Shown piece after piece: positions 27,731 to 37,771 of a stretch of 60,056 nt of DNA. The stretch spans positions 1-60,056 of the forward strand of contig CAMBMO010000014.1 in NCBI GenBank assembly GCA_945868805.1, written 5' to 3'. Each line of letters starts with the position of its first letter. Within the stretch, counting starts at the first letter, position 1. The translations under genes were made by a program, and so were the position numbers. The notes beneath the pieces are model-generated. The model ran no database searches and had not been told where the DNA came from. It saw only the letters and a list, made by a program, of their open reading frames with translations. The stretch comes from Singulisphaera sp. GP187 (GTDB lineage Bacteria > Planctomycetota > Phycisphaerae > Phycisphaerales > SM1A02).

Positions 27731-29400
27731 TCAAGGCGCGGAACTGCGCATTGATAGGAGAGAAGCCGAGGATTCGCGGAGTGGGTCGTTCTCCAATCTT
27801 CCTGCTCGCTTTTTCGCTGTTCTGCGGATGTCATCCTCAGTCGCAGATTCCTTCGAGCATCACTACCTTTGATCTCGACGAGGCCACTGTCGCAGACTTG
27901 CAACTCCGGATGGCGTCCGGCAAGGAGACGGCACGCACATTGACCGAAAAATATCTCGCACGTATCGAAGCGATTGACCGAGGCGGCCCGACCTTACGGA
28001 GTGTGATCGAACTAAATCCCGATGCGCTTTCCATCGCAGATGCACTCGACGACGAGCGCAAAGGTCGCGAGCCGCGTGGCCCACTCCATGGAATTCCCGT
28101 GCTCATCAAAGGAAACATCGCGACGGCCGATCGGATGTCGACCACTGCTGGATCGCTGGCACTCGAAGGATCCATTGCTCCTCATGACGCCTTCATTGTG
28201 AAACAGTTGCGGATGGCAGGTGCCGTGATCATCGGCAAGACCAATCTGAGCGAGTGGGCGAACATTCGCTCGGCACACTCGTCGAGTGGTTGGAGCGCGA
28301 TCGGTGGTCAGACGAAGAATCCATATGCACTGGATCGCAACCCGTCGGGATCGAGTTCGGGATCTGGATCTGCGATTTCTGCAAACCTCGCTGCGGTCGC
28401 CGTTGGAACTGAGACCGATGGATCGATTGTTTCACCTGCGAACAACAATGGATTGGTTGGAATAAAGCCAACGCTTGGCATGGTCAGTCGCACTGGAATC
28501 ATTCCAATTGCGCATAGCCAAGACACTGCTGGGCCGATGGCACGAACCGTCACCGATGCGGCAATTCTGTTGAGTGTGCTCGCTGGTACCGACGTGTCGG
28601 ACCCGATCACTGCGAGCGCGACTTCGATGGGTCAGCACGACTACACAGCCTCGCTCGATCGGGATGGTCTGCGTGGCGCGCGCATCGGCGTCGTGCGAGA
28701 GAGGTTTATGGGATACAGCGCAGAGGTTGATCGCGTGATGGAAGCGGCGATTGCAGACCTAAAGAGACTCGGCGCAGTGATCGTTGATCCTGCGAACATT
28801 CCAACGCTTGGTCAGTTTGATGAGAGCGAGATGACGGTCCTGCTGTACGAGCTGAAGAGTGATCTGCCGAAGTACTTCGCGTGGCTCGGACCGAAGTCGC
28901 CCATGCATTCACTTGCAGATGTGATCGCGTTCAACAAGCGACATGCCGCACGCGAGATGCCGTTTTTCGGACAGGATCTTTTCGAGATGTCGCAAGCGAA
29001 GGGTCCTCTGACGGATCAAACCTATCTCGACGCGCTTGCGTTGAATCGACGCCTTGCAGGCCCCGAAGGAATCGACGCTGTCATGGATCAGTATCAACTC
29101 GATGCACTCGTAGCACCAACGAGTTGCGAAGCGTGGTTGACCGACCATGCCAATGGTGACAACTGGACCGACTGCGGGAGTAGTTCGTCACCAGCAGCTG
29201 TTGCGGGGTATCCCCATATCACCGTGCCCGCTGGACAAGTGAACGGATTGCCAGTGGGTATCTCGTTCTTTGGAGGTGCGTGGAGCGAACCACTCCTCAT
29301 CAAGTATGCATTTGCGTACGAGCAAGGAACGATGCACCGGACAGTCCCGATGTTTTTGGACACCGCTACGCCTTCTCGCGACGAGTCAAAAGCGCGCTAA
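27727..29400 (+). CDS. Amidase-signature hydrolase, probable lipoprotein
   Basis: A 557-residue amidase-signature enzyme. The catalytic lysine is in VLIKGNIAT, the first serine in the Gly/Ser-rich GSSSGSGSA motif and the nucleophilic serine in ETDGSIVSPA, so the Ser-cisSer-Lys triad is complete. The N-terminus has a hydrophobic stretch ending LFSLFCGC-like with a candidate lipobox, so it is probably exported and anchored. It is most like the amidases next to gatA and fungal-type enzymes; the substrate is unknown. The GTG start overlaps the previous stop; a second GTG at 27781 would give a shorter signal peptide. Its 3' end overlaps the ArsR-fusion gene by 35 nt. Confidence 0.88.
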   Translation: MIKARNCALIGEKPRIRGVGRSPIFLLAFSLFCGCHPQSQIPSSITTFDLDEATVADLQLRMASGKETARTLTEKYLARIEAIDRGGPTLRSVIELNPDALSIADALDDERKGREPRGPLHGIPVLIKGNIATADRMSTTAGSLALEGSIAPHDAFIVKQLRMAGAVIIGKTNLSEWANIRSAHSSSGWSAIGGQTKNPYALDRNPSGSSSGSGSAISANLAAVAVGTETDGSIVSPANNNGLVGIKPTLGMVSRTGIIPIAHSQDTAGPMARTVTDAAILLSVLAGTDVSDPITASATSMGQHDYTASLDRDGLRGARIGVVRERFMGYSAEVDRVMEAAIADLKRLGAVIVDPANIPTLGQFDESEMTVLLYELKSDLPKYFAWLGPKSPMHSLADVIAFNKRHAAREMPFFGQDLFEMSQAKGPLTDQTYLDALALNRRLAGPEGIDAVMDQYQLDALVAPTSCEAWLTDHANGDNWTDCGSSSSPAAVAGYPHITVPAGQVNGLPVGISFFGGAWSEPLLIKYAFAYEQGTMHRTVPMFLDTATPSRDESKAR

Positions 29401-30388
29401 AGAGACCGGGTCCACGCACATCGACTTGTGGAGTGATTCGCCTCCAGCGGTCGAGAGTCATTCCACTCGCACGCGCCCATGCGCGCGCGTCTCGCTGCGA
29501 AAATCCCAAGTGCAAGTGACTCATCGTCGTTCGATATTCGCTTCGATCATGCTCAACCATGTCGATGACCAACAGTCTGCCGCCGACCTTCAGTACTCGA
29601 GCGATTTCGGTCGTCGCTGCAGAGGGATCAGCCAGATGATGGAATAAGAGCATCGCCACCGCGGCATCAAACTCGCCGCGCTTTGCGGGCAGTTTCGAAA
29701 CATCGCCTCGTCGAAATTCGACATTCTGAACGCCGGCAAGTCTGCGCTTGGCTGCGTCCACCATGGCAACCTCCCGGTCGATCGCGACGACCCGCCCTAC
29801 ATATGGCGCGATCCGCTCGGAGACTTCACCAGTTCCCGATCCAATGTCGGCGATGATCCACTTGGGGTTCAGCAGTCCAAGCATTCCCTCGGCACCCGCC
29901 GCATCTCCGAAGAGCGAGCGACGGATCGAATCCCAATCGCCTCCGACACGACCAAAGAATCCCCTGCTTCCCAATCGACGTGCCGCGATGATCGCCCCCA
30001 AGCGGGCGTCGTCATCTTTGGACTGCGGAGTTCCTTCGAGACGAGTTCGAGTCAAGCCCCACAACGCGCCGATTTCTGCAGGCATGTCTGATGCATCAAC
30101 TCGATACAAGCTCGTCGTGCCCTCCATGCGCCTCGTCACGATCTTCGCCTCGAAGAGCGGTTTGATATGCCGACTCGCGGTCGACTGTGGCATTTGGAGC
30201 GCTTTCGCGATCTCTCCCACCGCGAGCTCGTGTGCATCAAGTGCGCGAAGAACGCGCAGACGAGCAGGGTCACTCAACACGGAGAGGAGCGCCGACCATT
30301 CCTTTGCATCGAGAGTCGACCCACTTGAAGAGCCGTTCGGTCGAGAGACGCTCGAAACTGTCCCCCGTGATCGCCCGTTTCGTGCCAC
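29366..30388 (-). CDS. ArsR-type regulator fused to a SAM methyltransferase domain (SahR-like)
   Basis: A 340-residue fusion. Residues about 25-105 form an ArsR/SmtB winged helix (SVLSDPARLRVLRALD, then the recognition helix MPQSTASRHIKPL). No metal-binding cysteine pair of the ArsR kind is seen. Residues about 155-320 are a class I methyltransferase domain: IADIGSGTGEVS (motif I), VVAIDRE (motif II) and VAMLLFHHLADP. Fusions of this shape include SahR, which in proteobacteria senses S-adenosylhomocysteine through the methyltransferase domain and controls the methionine cycle. The nearby ahcY supports this role; enzyme activity is not excluded. The GTG start lies 4 nt after the TPR lipoprotein gene. 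Confidence 0.85.
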   Translation of the reverse strand: MARNGRSRGTVSSVSRPNGSSSGSTLDAKEWSALLSVLSDPARLRVLRALDAHELAVGEIAKALQMPQSTASRHIKPLFEAKIVTRRMEGTTSLYRVDASDMPAEIGALWGLTRTRLEGTPQSKDDDARLGAIIAARRLGSRGFFGRVGGDWDSIRRSLFGDAAGAEGMLGLLNPKWIIADIGSGTGEVSERIAPYVGRVVAIDREVAMVDAAKRRLAGVQNVEFRRGDVSKLPAKRGEFDAAVAMLLFHHLADPSAATTEIARVLKVGGRLLVIDMVEHDRSEYRTTMSHLHLGFSQRDARAWARASGMTLDRWRRITPQVDVRGPGLFSALLTRREKA

Positions 30389-30392
30389 CTCG

Positions 30393-31088
30393 TCAGACCC
30401 CAGGTGGTAGCGCGCTCGCTGGTTCGAGCGCGATCCCCTGTCGCTGAAGCGCTTCGTTCACACGCGGATCATTGGCGGAAACTCCGTACGCCTGTCGCAG
30501 ACGGCGCTTTGCTTCGCCTGTGTTGCCAAGGGTCAGTTGAAGCACGGCGATCTGATAGTAGGGTTCCGCTGTCCGTGGGCGAACAGCTCCGCTATCGACC
30601 TCAATCGCAGATTGCAGCGCGAGCAACGCGCTGTCGTTGTCATTCAACTTGATCGCATAGGAACCGAGCACGAGATAGGGTTCCTTGCGACCGAGCAATG
30701 CGCCTGCGCCACGAAGCAACTGAAAGAGCTGGCCCGAATCGCCTTGGCGATACATGACATCCGCGAGCGCCTCGATCACTTTCATATTGCCAGGCGAATG
30801 ATCGTTCGCGGTTTCGAGGGATCGTCGTGCGGTGACGAGGTCGCCAAGATTCGCCATCGCGACGCCGTATCCATACTCACCTCGCCAGAGTCCAGGCGAA
30901 TTGTTCACAACAGGCTGAAATGCATCCGCAGCTTTCTGCCATTCACCGAACTCCAAGTAATGATCGCCGAGATCAATCGACTGCTCGGTCGAGGGCGGAC
31001 CCTTGCAACCCGACTGAGTCGTGAGGAGCAAGGCGAGCGAGCAAAAAACTGTATGGGCAATCCTTCGCGATTTGTTTGTGCAGTCCAT
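30393..31088 (-). CDS. TPR-repeat lipoprotein
   Basis: A 231-residue lipoprotein with the lipobox T-Q-S-G-C at about residues 24-28, followed by tandem TPR-like helices: the recurrent W/L-x-x-G/A-Y-x-x-x-x-x-x-G-x-x-x-x-A pattern is seen in GEWQKAADAFQP, YGYGVAMANLGDL and IAVLQLTLGNTGEAKRRL. It probably scaffolds periplasmic or outer-membrane partners; none can be named. The start at 31088 is chosen for TACAAT eight bases upstream. It is followed after 4 nt by the ArsR fusion gene, suggesting one transcript. Confidence 0.8.
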   Translation of the reverse strand: MDCTNKSRRIAHTVFCSLALLLTTQSGCKGPPSTEQSIDLGDHYLEFGEWQKAADAFQPVVNNSPGLWRGEYGYGVAMANLGDLVTARRSLETANDHSPGNMKVIEALADVMYRQGDSGQLFQLLRGAGALLGRKEPYLVLGSYAIKLNDNDSALLALQSAIEVDSGAVRPRTAEPYYQIAVLQLTLGNTGEAKRRLRQAYGVSANDPRVNEALQRQGIALEPASALPPGV

Positions 31089-31096
31089 TGAGATTG

Positions 31097-31102
31097 ATTG
31101 TA
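31097..31102 (-). promoter_or_regulatory. -10 hexamer TACAAT
   Basis: Minus-strand TACAAT (5 of 6 matches to the sigma-70 consensus), 8 nt before the ATG at 31088. Confidence 0.55.
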
Positions 31103-31146
31103 CGGTCATCCTCGTGGAACGACGAGCCGTCAGCGATTGGCGCCCC

Positions 31147-31518
31147 ATGGCACTCTTGCAACATCATGACGATTCAGGCACTTTCCACTTCGACTGGCTC
31201 TTGGCTCAGCAACAGGATTGCGAAGACATCGACGCGCGTGTCGTTCGCACCTATCGGTGTGGGCTACGAGTCGATCAAGCGATTCCAGCTGGTGGAATTG
31301 ATCTCGAACAGATTTCAGATCATCGGTGGTTCTATCTCGGGCTCAAGAAACCGCACACACTCTCGCGAGGGAGAGGGATCGTGACTCCGCTCGCCAACGG
31401 ATGGTGGCGTGGCGGTGAGGTCGTCGAACTTCGGTGGGATCACGACGATGTCGTTCGGCGATACCAGATCACCGATTTACCAGTCTCGCGCCTCGTTGCG
31501 GTCGATCCAGTGCGCTAG
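31147..31518 (+). CDS. Conserved-looking small cytoplasmic protein, unknown
   Basis: A 123-residue soluble protein, no signal or membrane segment. It has a His/Asp-rich start (LLQHHDDSGTFHFDWLLAQ) and many Trp/Arg positions in the second half. I do not recognise a family. Coding is supported by GC-rich third positions in this frame and by its tight fit before the DUF456 gene. Its stop codon TAG overlaps the putative -10 of that gene. The promoter is not obvious. Confidence 0.6.
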   Translation: MALLQHHDDSGTFHFDWLLAQQQDCEDIDARVVRTYRCGLRVDQAIPAGGIDLEQISDHRWFYLGLKKPHTLSRGRGIVTPLANGWWRGGEVVELRWDHDDVVRRYQITDLPVSRLVAVDPVR

Positions 31519-31521
31519 CCT
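31516..31521 (+). promoter_or_regulatory. -10 hexamer TAGCCT overlapping a stop codon
   Basis: Hexamer 9 nt before the GTG at 31531. The TAG is also the stop of the preceding gene. Confidence 0.5.
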
Positions 31522-31530
31522 TCTCCCACC

Positions 31531-32070
31531 GTGTGGATGCTGTACTCAACTGCCTCTGTGTTCGCCCTGCTCGCCGGGGTCTGTGGATGTGCGATCGTTT
31601 TCGGATTGCCGGGCATCTGGTTCATGATCGTCCTGGCGGTCGCGCACGAATTGTTCGCGGGATGGTGGCTGGGAATTCCAGGAGATTGGTTTTCATGGAC
31701 CGCCATCGGAATCGCGGTCGTCATCGCGCTCGGCGCCGAAGCCGTTGAGTTTCTCGCTGGTGCCGCAGGTGCGAAGGCGGGCGGTGCATCAACGTGGGGA
31801 ATGATTGGAGCGCTCATAGGCGGAATCGCCGGCGCGATCGGTGGAACAGTTTTTATCCCGATCCCCATCATCGGAACTCTCGCCGGCGCGATGCTCGGTG
31901 CGGCCCTCGGCGCAATCTGCGGCGAACTTGTCGGCGGCGGACGATCGCTCAAAGACTCGCTCGCGCCGGCGGCGGGCGCAGCGGGCGGACGATTGATCGG
32001 CACGCTTGCCAAACTTCCGTTCGCTGTCGCTGCGTGGCTCGTGCTGGTCGTTGGTGCGTTTTGGCGCTAG
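31531..32070 (+). CDS. DUF456-family membrane protein
   Basis: A 179-residue protein made of membrane helices and a long Gly/Ala-rich stretch (residues about 70-160) with the family pattern A-E-F-L-A-G-A-A-G-A-K, then I-G-G-x-x-G and G-x-x-x-G-A helix packing motifs. DUF456 proteins have no established function. GTG at 31531 (an ATG two codons on is the alternative) behind TAGCCT. The stop overlaps the hisS stop in the bases ctag. Confidence 0.82.
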   Translation: MWMLYSTASVFALLAGVCGCAIVFGLPGIWFMIVLAVAHELFAGWWLGIPGDWFSWTAIGIAVVIALGAEAVEFLAGAAGAKAGGASTWGMIGALIGGIAGAIGGTVFIPIPIIGTLAGAMLGAALGAICGELVGGGRSLKDSLAPAAGAAGGRLIGTLAKLPFAVAAWLVLVVGAFWR

Positions 32071-33404
32071 ATCGCCGAAGCGCTCGCGACCTTCGACACG
32101 ATCTCCGCCACTGGCACAAGCGTCTGCACATTCGCGTCGAGATCTTTCAGCGCGACCATCCCCTGCTCGAGTTCCGCACCGAGGATGACCGCGAATCGTG
32201 CGCGACACTTCCCCGCCTCGCTGAGCAGTTTTCCGACATTGCGGGTCGACTTGTATGTGTGCCGAACATGCAACCCCGCGCGGCGCATCTGCGCTGCGAG
32301 CTGCGCGAGCAATTGATCTGCGAACTCGGCACCAGCCGAGATCAAGAAAACATCGGTTCGCGGCAACAGCGACTCGCCGTCGTCAGCGGGAAGCTTGCCT
32401 CTGTCCTTCAACACAAGTCCGAGCACGACGTCTCCCATTCCAAATCCAACTGCTGGCATCGGCGGTGCACCAAACATCTCGATGAGTTTGTCGTAACGGC
32501 CGCCACCTGCGATCGCGCGCTCCGCTCCGCTCGCCTCGTGAATCTCGAAGACCGATCCCGTGTAATAGGCAAGTCCACGCACGATTCCAAAATCGATGTC
32601 GCACCAAGCCCCAAGACCTGCGTCGCGCAGCCGTCGTACGAGTTCTGCAAGTGGATTCGCCTCTTCCGATCCACACCCGAGCGCCTGGGCGATCTTGTCG
32701 GCATCGCTGTCGATGGGCAACTTCGTCTTGGCAAGATCTCCAAGGCGCTCAAGCGCCATCGCTGAAAGCCCGATCGCGAGCGCTCGTGCCTCGAACTCTT
32801 TGGGTTCAAGTCGGTCTCGTCGATCAAGCAGCGTGAAGGCGTCCGCGAGACGAGTCGCATCCACCCCGAGAGCTCGCAATCCAGCGGCGACCACCCCTCG
32901 GTGACTCAATTTCACGCGCACATCGCTCGGGGCGAGCCCAAGTCGTTCAAGCGCAACAATCGCCGTCGAAAGCACATCGACTTCGGCTTGCGGACCCTCG
33001 ACCCCGACCATGTCGACATTCCACTGGATGAATTCACGAAGTCGTCCACGCTGCGGTCTCTCTGCGCGAAAGTGAGTTGGAATCGCGAACCACTTGATCG
33101 GTTGTGGCAAACCACCTGCGCGTGCAGCGACCATCCGAGCCAATGTCGGAGTGAACTCTGGACGCAGCGCATAGTCGTCCTCGCCCCCCGCTCTGCGAAA
33201 GCTGAAAAGTTCGTTCACGATCCCCTCGCCACTCTTCACTGTGTACAGCGACAAGTGTTCAAAGGTGGGTCCGTCGATCTCTTCGAATCCGTGGATGATC
33301 GACGCATGGCGCCACGCCCCTTCGATGTGACGGCGAATCGCCATGTCGCGCGGATAAAAATCACGCGTTCCCTTCGGAGCTTGGTGACTCGTGGCGGATG
33401 CCAT
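32067..33404 (-). CDS. hisS: Histidyl-tRNA synthetase
   Basis: The 445-residue class II synthetase that charges tRNA-His. Motif 1 begins after KGTRDFYP (residues 11-18), the ALRPEFTPTLAR block is motif 2 region, and the histidine-specific motif IVRGLAYYTGSVFEI and the AGGGRYD signature of motif 3 are intact. The C-terminal anticodon-binding domain (about 350-445) contains GKLLSEAGKCRARFAVILG. The ATG at 33404 is selected by TACACT exactly 6 nt upstream. Tail-to-tail with the DUF456 gene (4-bp overlap) and head-to-head with the MFS gene over 51 nt. Confidence 0.95.
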   Translation of the reverse strand: MASATSHQAPKGTRDFYPRDMAIRRHIEGAWRHASIIHGFEEIDGPTFEHLSLYTVKSGEGIVNELFSFRRAGGEDDYALRPEFTPTLARMVAARAGGLPQPIKWFAIPTHFRAERPQRGRLREFIQWNVDMVGVEGPQAEVDVLSTAIVALERLGLAPSDVRVKLSHRGVVAAGLRALGVDATRLADAFTLLDRRDRLEPKEFEARALAIGLSAMALERLGDLAKTKLPIDSDADKIAQALGCGSEEANPLAELVRRLRDAGLGAWCDIDFGIVRGLAYYTGSVFEIHEASGAERAIAGGGRYDKLIEMFGAPPMPAVGFGMGDVVLGLVLKDRGKLPADDGESLLPRTDVFLISAGAEFADQLLAQLAAQMRRAGLHVRHTYKSTRNVGKLLSEAGKCRARFAVILGAELEQGMVALKDLDANVQTLVPVAEIVSKVASASAI

Positions 33405-33410
33405 GGCACG

Positions 33411-33416
33411 AGTGTA
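33411..33416 (-). promoter_or_regulatory. -10 hexamer TACACT for hisS
   Basis: Minus-strand hexamer, 6 nt before the hisS ATG. Confidence 0.55.
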
Positions 33417-33443
33417 GAGACCCATTCCGGTTGTGTGCGCCGA

Positions 33444-33449
33444 TAGACT
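33444..33449 (+). promoter_or_regulatory. -10 hexamer TAGACT for the MFS gene
   Basis: Hexamer 6 nt before the ATG at 33456; only 27 bp separate it from the divergent hisS hexamer. Confidence 0.6.
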
Positions 33450-33455
33450 CGATCG

Positions 33456-34775
33456 ATGCTTACGAAGCGACAAAAGTTGATCCGTGTCATCTTGAGTGGT
33501 GGCATCGGCAGCATGCTCGAGTGGTTCGACTTTGCGGTCTATGGCTATCTCGCGTCGGTGATGGCACGTGTCTTCTTCCCATCTGAAGATCCAGTCGCAG
33601 GACTCTTGAGCACCTTCGCAGTCTTTACTGTCGGATACTTGATGCGCCCCGTCGGCGCAGTCCTGCTGGGCAATATCGGAGACCGAAAGGGTCGCCGAGC
33701 GATGTTGCTCTGGTCCATCATGCTCATGGGAGCGGCGAGCACGCTGATCGGACTCTTGCCATCTCACGCTCAAGTCGGCAACCTTGCTCCGCTGGGTCTC
33801 GTTCTCCTGCGCATGATTCAGGGGATTTCCGTGGGTGGCGAATACACCGGAGCGATGACCTATACCGCGGAAAGTTCGCCGCCTGAGCACCGAGGATTCT
33901 TCAGCAGTTTGGCTTCAGTCGGAGCGCTCATGGGACTCCTTCTGGGGTCCGCAGTCTCGTGGCTACTGCAATCTCAACTTTCAGACGCCGACCTCATTTC
34001 GTGGGGATGGCGGCTTCCGTTTCTCGCTGGGTTCTTCATCGCAGTCGCTGGAGTTCTCATTCGAGAGCATCTGCCAGAGACAGAATCGTTCGAAGAGAAC
34101 GCAATCAAGTCGCAACCCACACCAGCACTCGTCGCGTTCACTCTGCACTGGCGCACACTTGTCCAGTGTGGAATCATTGTGGCAGGAGCCAACATCGTTT
34201 TCTACACCGCGTTTGTCTACTTTCCCGAGTATGCGGCGACACTCCCTGGTGTGCAGGCTGGACTCTCGGAGGGGTTCAATGCGCTCGTCCTCTTGCTCCA
34301 AATTCTGATCATCCCAATCGGCGGATGGCTTTCGGATCGATTTGGTCGGCGGCGAATCAGTCTGTTGTTTACGTGGATCTTGCTGTGTGCGATCTATCCG
34401 ACATTCCAACTCGGCACTTCGGGAAGACTCGACGACCTCATCATCGCGCAAGTCATTCTTTGCTTTCCGATCGGAATCCTCTTTGGAATTCAAGGAGCGA
34501 TGCTGGTGGAAATCACACCTGCCATCCCGAGGTGCAGTATTTTCTCTATCTCATATGGATTGACGATGGCGATCTTCGCCGGGACTGCGCCACTCTTGGC
34601 GACGTGGATGATTCAGAAACAGGATTGGCGACACGGACCATCCATCTATGCGGCGATCTTTACGGTCGCATCGCTGGTGGCGCTCTATCGACTCGGCGAA
34701 ACCAATACGCCGACTTCAATCATTACCACTCAGGACCACCCTTGTATCGACCAAAGACATCCGCCATTGCGTTGA
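33456..34775 (+). CDS. MFS transporter, metabolite:H+ symporter (MHS) type
   Basis: A 439-residue permease with about 12 membrane segments. The family signatures are clear: [20 protein letters not shown] at the first helix, [13 protein letters not shown] in the 2-3 loop, [15 protein letters not shown], and a second-half [14 protein letters not shown] carriers such as ProP, ShiA and KgtP move organic solutes with protons. The substrate cannot be set. Charged residues Glu in LEWFDF and the 2-3 loop Asp/Arg are kept. The ATG sits 6 nt from TAGACT. The last 53 bases overlap the mutase gene on the other strand. Confidence 0.9.
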   Translation: MLTKRQKLIRVILSGGIGSMLEWFDFAVYGYLASVMARVFFPSEDPVAGLLSTFAVFTVGYLMRPVGAVLLGNIGDRKGRRAMLLWSIMLMGAASTLIGLLPSHAQVGNLAPLGLVLLRMIQGISVGGEYTGAMTYTAESSPPEHRGFFSSLASVGALMGLLLGSAVSWLLQSQLSDADLISWGWRLPFLAGFFIAVAGVLIREHLPETESFEENAIKSQPTPALVAFTLHWRTLVQCGIIVAGANIVFYTAFVYFPEYAATLPGVQAGLSEGFNALVLLLQILIIPIGGWLSDRFGRRRISLLFTWILLCAIYPTFQLGTSGRLDDLIIAQVILCFPIGILFGIQGAMLVEITPAIPRCSIFSISYGLTMAIFAGTAPLLATWMIQKQDWRHGPSIYAAIFTVASLVALYRLGETNTPTSIITTQDHPCIDQRHPPLR

Positions 34776-36396
34776 CCATCTCGCCAAGCGTGCAGCGACC
34801 ATGTGCAGCCGCGACCAATGCTGGCATCGTGTTCTCATCTGATCGAGCCACACGGCGGATTTCATCAAGACACCGACGCGCGACATCGGGGTCTCGCTTC
34901 TTGCGAAATGTGGCAAGCCGATCGCACTGCACGCTCTCGACGGTGTGCGGAATCTGCAGAATCTCCATTGTCCGTTCCTCGTTGCCTTCGGGATACGCGT
35001 TGACTCCGACGATGATCCGATCGCCCGCTTCCATTTCTTGCCCAACTCGATAGCTCGCTTCAGCGATGCACCGACGGAAATATCCATTGTGGATACCGGC
35101 GACCACGCCACCCATGTCGTCGATCTCCCGAATCATTCCGTCTGCATCCGCCTGCATTTGATCGGTGAGTGCCTCGACATACCACGATCCACCGAGCGGA
35201 TCGACCGTTCGGTGTACGCCGGTTTCATGCGCGAGAATCTGCTGGGTCCGGAGCGCAACGCGCACCGCAGTTTCGGTCGGCAACCCGAGCGTCTCGTCCA
35301 TGCTGTCCGTGTGGAGGCTTTGGCATCCGCCAAGCACGCCCGCCATCGCCTGATACGCGACACGGACAATATTGTTGAGCGGTTGCTGTTCGGTCAAGGA
35401 GCAACCAGCAGTCTGCACATGCGTTCGCATGAGCCACGACCGCTCGTGCTTCGCACCGAATCGCTCGCGCATCGCGTGTGCCCAGATGCGCCGGGCCGCT
35501 CGCAATTTGCAGATCTCTTCGAAGAACTCGTTGTGACTATTGAAGAAGAACGACAGTCGTGGCGCGAATGCGTCGACTGGCATTCCACGCTTCAGTCCCC
35601 ATTCGACATATTCCATTCCATCACGGAGCGTGAACGCGAGCTCTTGCGTCGCGGTCGAGCCAGCCTCGCGAATGTGGTAGCCACTGATCGAGACTGAATT
35701 CCAGCGCGGCGTGTGAAGCCCCGCAAACTCCATCGTGTCCACCACCAGCTTGACGCTTGCCTCGGGTGGATAAATGAATTCGTTCTGTGCGTGAAACTCC
35801 TTCAGGATGTCATTTTGAAGCGTCCCTCCGAGTCGGTCCCACGAAATCCCCCGCTCCTGCGCCATGGCGAGGTACATCGCCCAAATCACCGCCGCAGGCC
35901 CATTGATCGTCTGGCTGACAGTCACCTCGCCAATGGGGATGTCGGCATAGAGGCGAGCCATATCGTCGATCGTCGAGATTGCGACTCCGCAACGCCCAAC
36001 TTCGCCCACGGAAAGTGCGTCATCCGAATCGCGACCCATCAACGTCGGCAAATCGAATGCCGTCGAGAGTCCCGTGTTCGCCTTGGTTCCCTTGGCGTTT
36101 TCCAAGAGGTACTTGAAGCGTGCGTTCGTGTCTTCGGCACTCCCGAAGCCCGCGAACTGACGCATCGTCCACAGTCGACCTCGGTACATGGTCTTATGAA
36201 TGCCTCGCGTGTATGGAAACACCCCAGCTTCGCCGATGCGTTCGGCGGGACGCTGCGAATTCTGAGCGTCCCCAGTCGCAACACTTTCGGGACCGTACGA
36301 CGCATCGACTTGATACCCAGAGAGCGTGACGGATTCGGGATCGACGGATGTGGGTTTGGCGGTCGTCGCCGGCGCTTTCGGTGGAACCGTGCTCAT
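34723..36396 (-). CDS. Methylmalonyl-CoA mutase-family large subunit (catalytic domain only)
   Basis: A 557-residue acyl-CoA mutase TIM barrel. [44 protein letters not shown], the [14 protein letters not shown] substrate block and the [21 protein letters not shown] region match mutases acting on methylmalonyl-CoA. It ends before the B12-binding domain, so a separate small subunit must supply cobalamin. Residues that distinguish methylmalonyl-CoA from isobutyryl-CoA or other acyl substrates were not resolved here. TACGAT lies 8 nt before the ATG at 36396. The first 40 residues are Pro/Thr-rich and probably disordered. Confidence 0.9.
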   Translation of the reverse strand: MSTVPPKAPATTAKPTSVDPESVTLSGYQVDASYGPESVATGDAQNSQRPAERIGEAGVFPYTRGIHKTMYRGRLWTMRQFAGFGSAEDTNARFKYLLENAKGTKANTGLSTAFDLPTLMGRDSDDALSVGEVGRCGVAISTIDDMARLYADIPIGEVTVSQTINGPAAVIWAMYLAMAQERGISWDRLGGTLQNDILKEFHAQNEFIYPPEASVKLVVDTMEFAGLHTPRWNSVSISGYHIREAGSTATQELAFTLRDGMEYVEWGLKRGMPVDAFAPRLSFFFNSHNEFFEEICKLRAARRIWAHAMRERFGAKHERSWLMRTHVQTAGCSLTEQQPLNNIVRVAYQAMAGVLGGCQSLHTDSMDETLGLPTETAVRVALRTQQILAHETGVHRTVDPLGGSWYVEALTDQMQADADGMIREIDDMGGVVAGIHNGYFRRCIAEASYRVGQEMEAGDRIIVGVNAYPEGNEERTMEILQIPHTVESVQCDRLATFRKKRDPDVARRCLDEIRRVARSDENTMPALVAAAHGRCTLGEMVNAMADVFGRYKGGPEW

Positions 36397-36404
36397 GGCA
36401 CAGC

Positions 36405-36410
36405 ATCGTA
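36405..36410 (-). promoter_or_regulatory. -10 hexamer TACGAT
   Basis: Minus-strand hexamer, 8 nt before the mutase ATG. Confidence 0.5.
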
Positions 36411-36450
36411 GCGTCGAGCGACTGCTTGTTCGCATGAACTGCATGATCGT

Positions 36451-36456
36451 TAGCAT
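36451..36456 (+). promoter_or_regulatory. -10 hexamer TAGCAT
   Basis: Hexamer 8 nt before the GTG at 36465. Confidence 0.5.
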
Positions 36457-36464
36457 CGCACGGC

Positions 36465-37580
36465 GTGACAGCCAGCGTTTCAATCATCGTTCCGACCTAC
36501 CGAGAAGCACTGAATATTCCCGAACTTGTTCGGCGAATCAGCGAGGCGATGACCCCAACCGGCCACAAGTTCGATCTGTGGTTAATGGACGACCCATCCG
36601 GAGATGGCATCGAACGCGTCGTGAAAGAACTGCGACTGCCATGGGTCAATCTCGTGACGCGCACTCCGCCCCGCGGTCTTGGATACGCAGTACTTGAGGG
36701 ACTTCGCAGCGCACCAGGAGACATCTTGGTCGTCATGGACGCGGATCTCTCGCATCCACCCGAACGAATTCCCGCACTCGTCGATGCTGCCCTGCAACCA
36801 GAGAATCACCTCGTAATCGGATCGCGCTATGTGAGTGGCGCGACAATCGACGGTGGCTGGTCATTGCTGAGGCACATGAATAGTCGTGGAGCGACATGGA
36901 TGGCTCGGCTCTTCACTTGGGTCAATGATCCAATGAGCGGATTTCTTGCGATGCGACGCGACATACTTTCTCGTGCGGTGGGCGAACTCGATCCTGTCGG
37001 TTACAAAATTGGTCTCGAACTGATCGTGAAGTGTCGCTGTGGCAAAGTGGCGGAAGTCCCGATCCACTTCAGCGACCGTGCGCTCGGCAAGAGCAAGATG
37101 GGTCTTCGCGAGCAATTGCAGTACATCGTGCATGTTCGAAGATTGGCACGGTGGAAGTACGGGGAACTCGCCCGCTTCGGCGAGTTCGGGATCGTCGGCG
37201 CAAGCGGATTGGTCGTCAACCTTGCCACGCTGACACTTGTGAATGACGCGATGCTGCGCATGGGATTCACGGCGCAGAGCGCGCGGTTGAACACGGCGGT
37301 CACGATCGCAGTGTTCGTGTCCATGTCCACTAACTTTTTGCTCAATCGAATGCTGACCTTCGGCGACAAGGCTCGTGGTCATCTCGGTCGCAAATACTTG
37401 ACATTCGTCGGAGTCTGTCTGGTGGGTGGAGTTGTGAACTGGTGGGCGACCACTCGCCTCGCACTCCGGTGGCACGAGATCACGCTGGGTCTTCAAGCTG
37501 CGGCGGTGTGCGGAGTTTTCGCTGGAATGCTTTTCAATTACATTGGATCGCGGATCTTCGTCTTCCGGACAATCCGATAA
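36465..37580 (+). CDS. GT2 polyprenol-phosphate glycosyltransferase fused to GtrA membrane domain
   Basis: A 371-residue two-domain protein. The N-terminal GT2 domain has [17 protein letters not shown] (residues 5-21), the DADLSHPPE metal-binding motif near 91 and the GSRYVSGA and [13 protein letters not shown] blocks typical of dolichol/polyprenol-phosphate mannose synthases. The C-terminal part (about 235-370) is a four-helix GtrA-type membrane domain ([28 protein letters not shown]). Such proteins make polyprenol-phosphate-sugar and help it across the membrane for glycosylation. GTG start behind TAGCAT. Confidence 0.9.
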   Translation: MTASVSIIVPTYREALNIPELVRRISEAMTPTGHKFDLWLMDDPSGDGIERVVKELRLPWVNLVTRTPPRGLGYAVLEGLRSAPGDILVVMDADLSHPPERIPALVDAALQPENHLVIGSRYVSGATIDGGWSLLRHMNSRGATWMARLFTWVNDPMSGFLAMRRDILSRAVGELDPVGYKIGLELIVKCRCGKVAEVPIHFSDRALGKSKMGLREQLQYIVHVRRLARWKYGELARFGEFGIVGASGLVVNLATLTLVNDAMLRMGFTAQSARLNTAVTIAVFVSMSTNFLLNRMLTFGDKARGHLGRKYLTFVGVCLVGGVVNWWATTRLALRWHEITLGLQAAAVCGVFAGMLFNYIGSRIFVFRTIR

Positions 37581-37771
37581 ATCAGTCGAAGCGCACCCGG
37601 TGGCGCGGGTTTACCCGTCCCCTTCAACGTTCTGGATGGATGTAGCGGTCGAGTCGACGGATCGAGTCACAATGCCAACGCCACTGGCGACACACGCAAA
37701 GCGTGTTGGCCGTCGAAAAGCCTCCCGCCCGAGTGACCCAATTCGAGCCGATTTCACCGATGTTCGTCGCG

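Noticed and set aside
37581-37771. Small gene between the GT2-GtrA gene and the hydroxyacyl-CoA dehydrogenase gene
   Set aside because: Frames here are Arg/Ser-rich shadows that run into the flanking gene; the gap shows no hairpin with a T-tract either.
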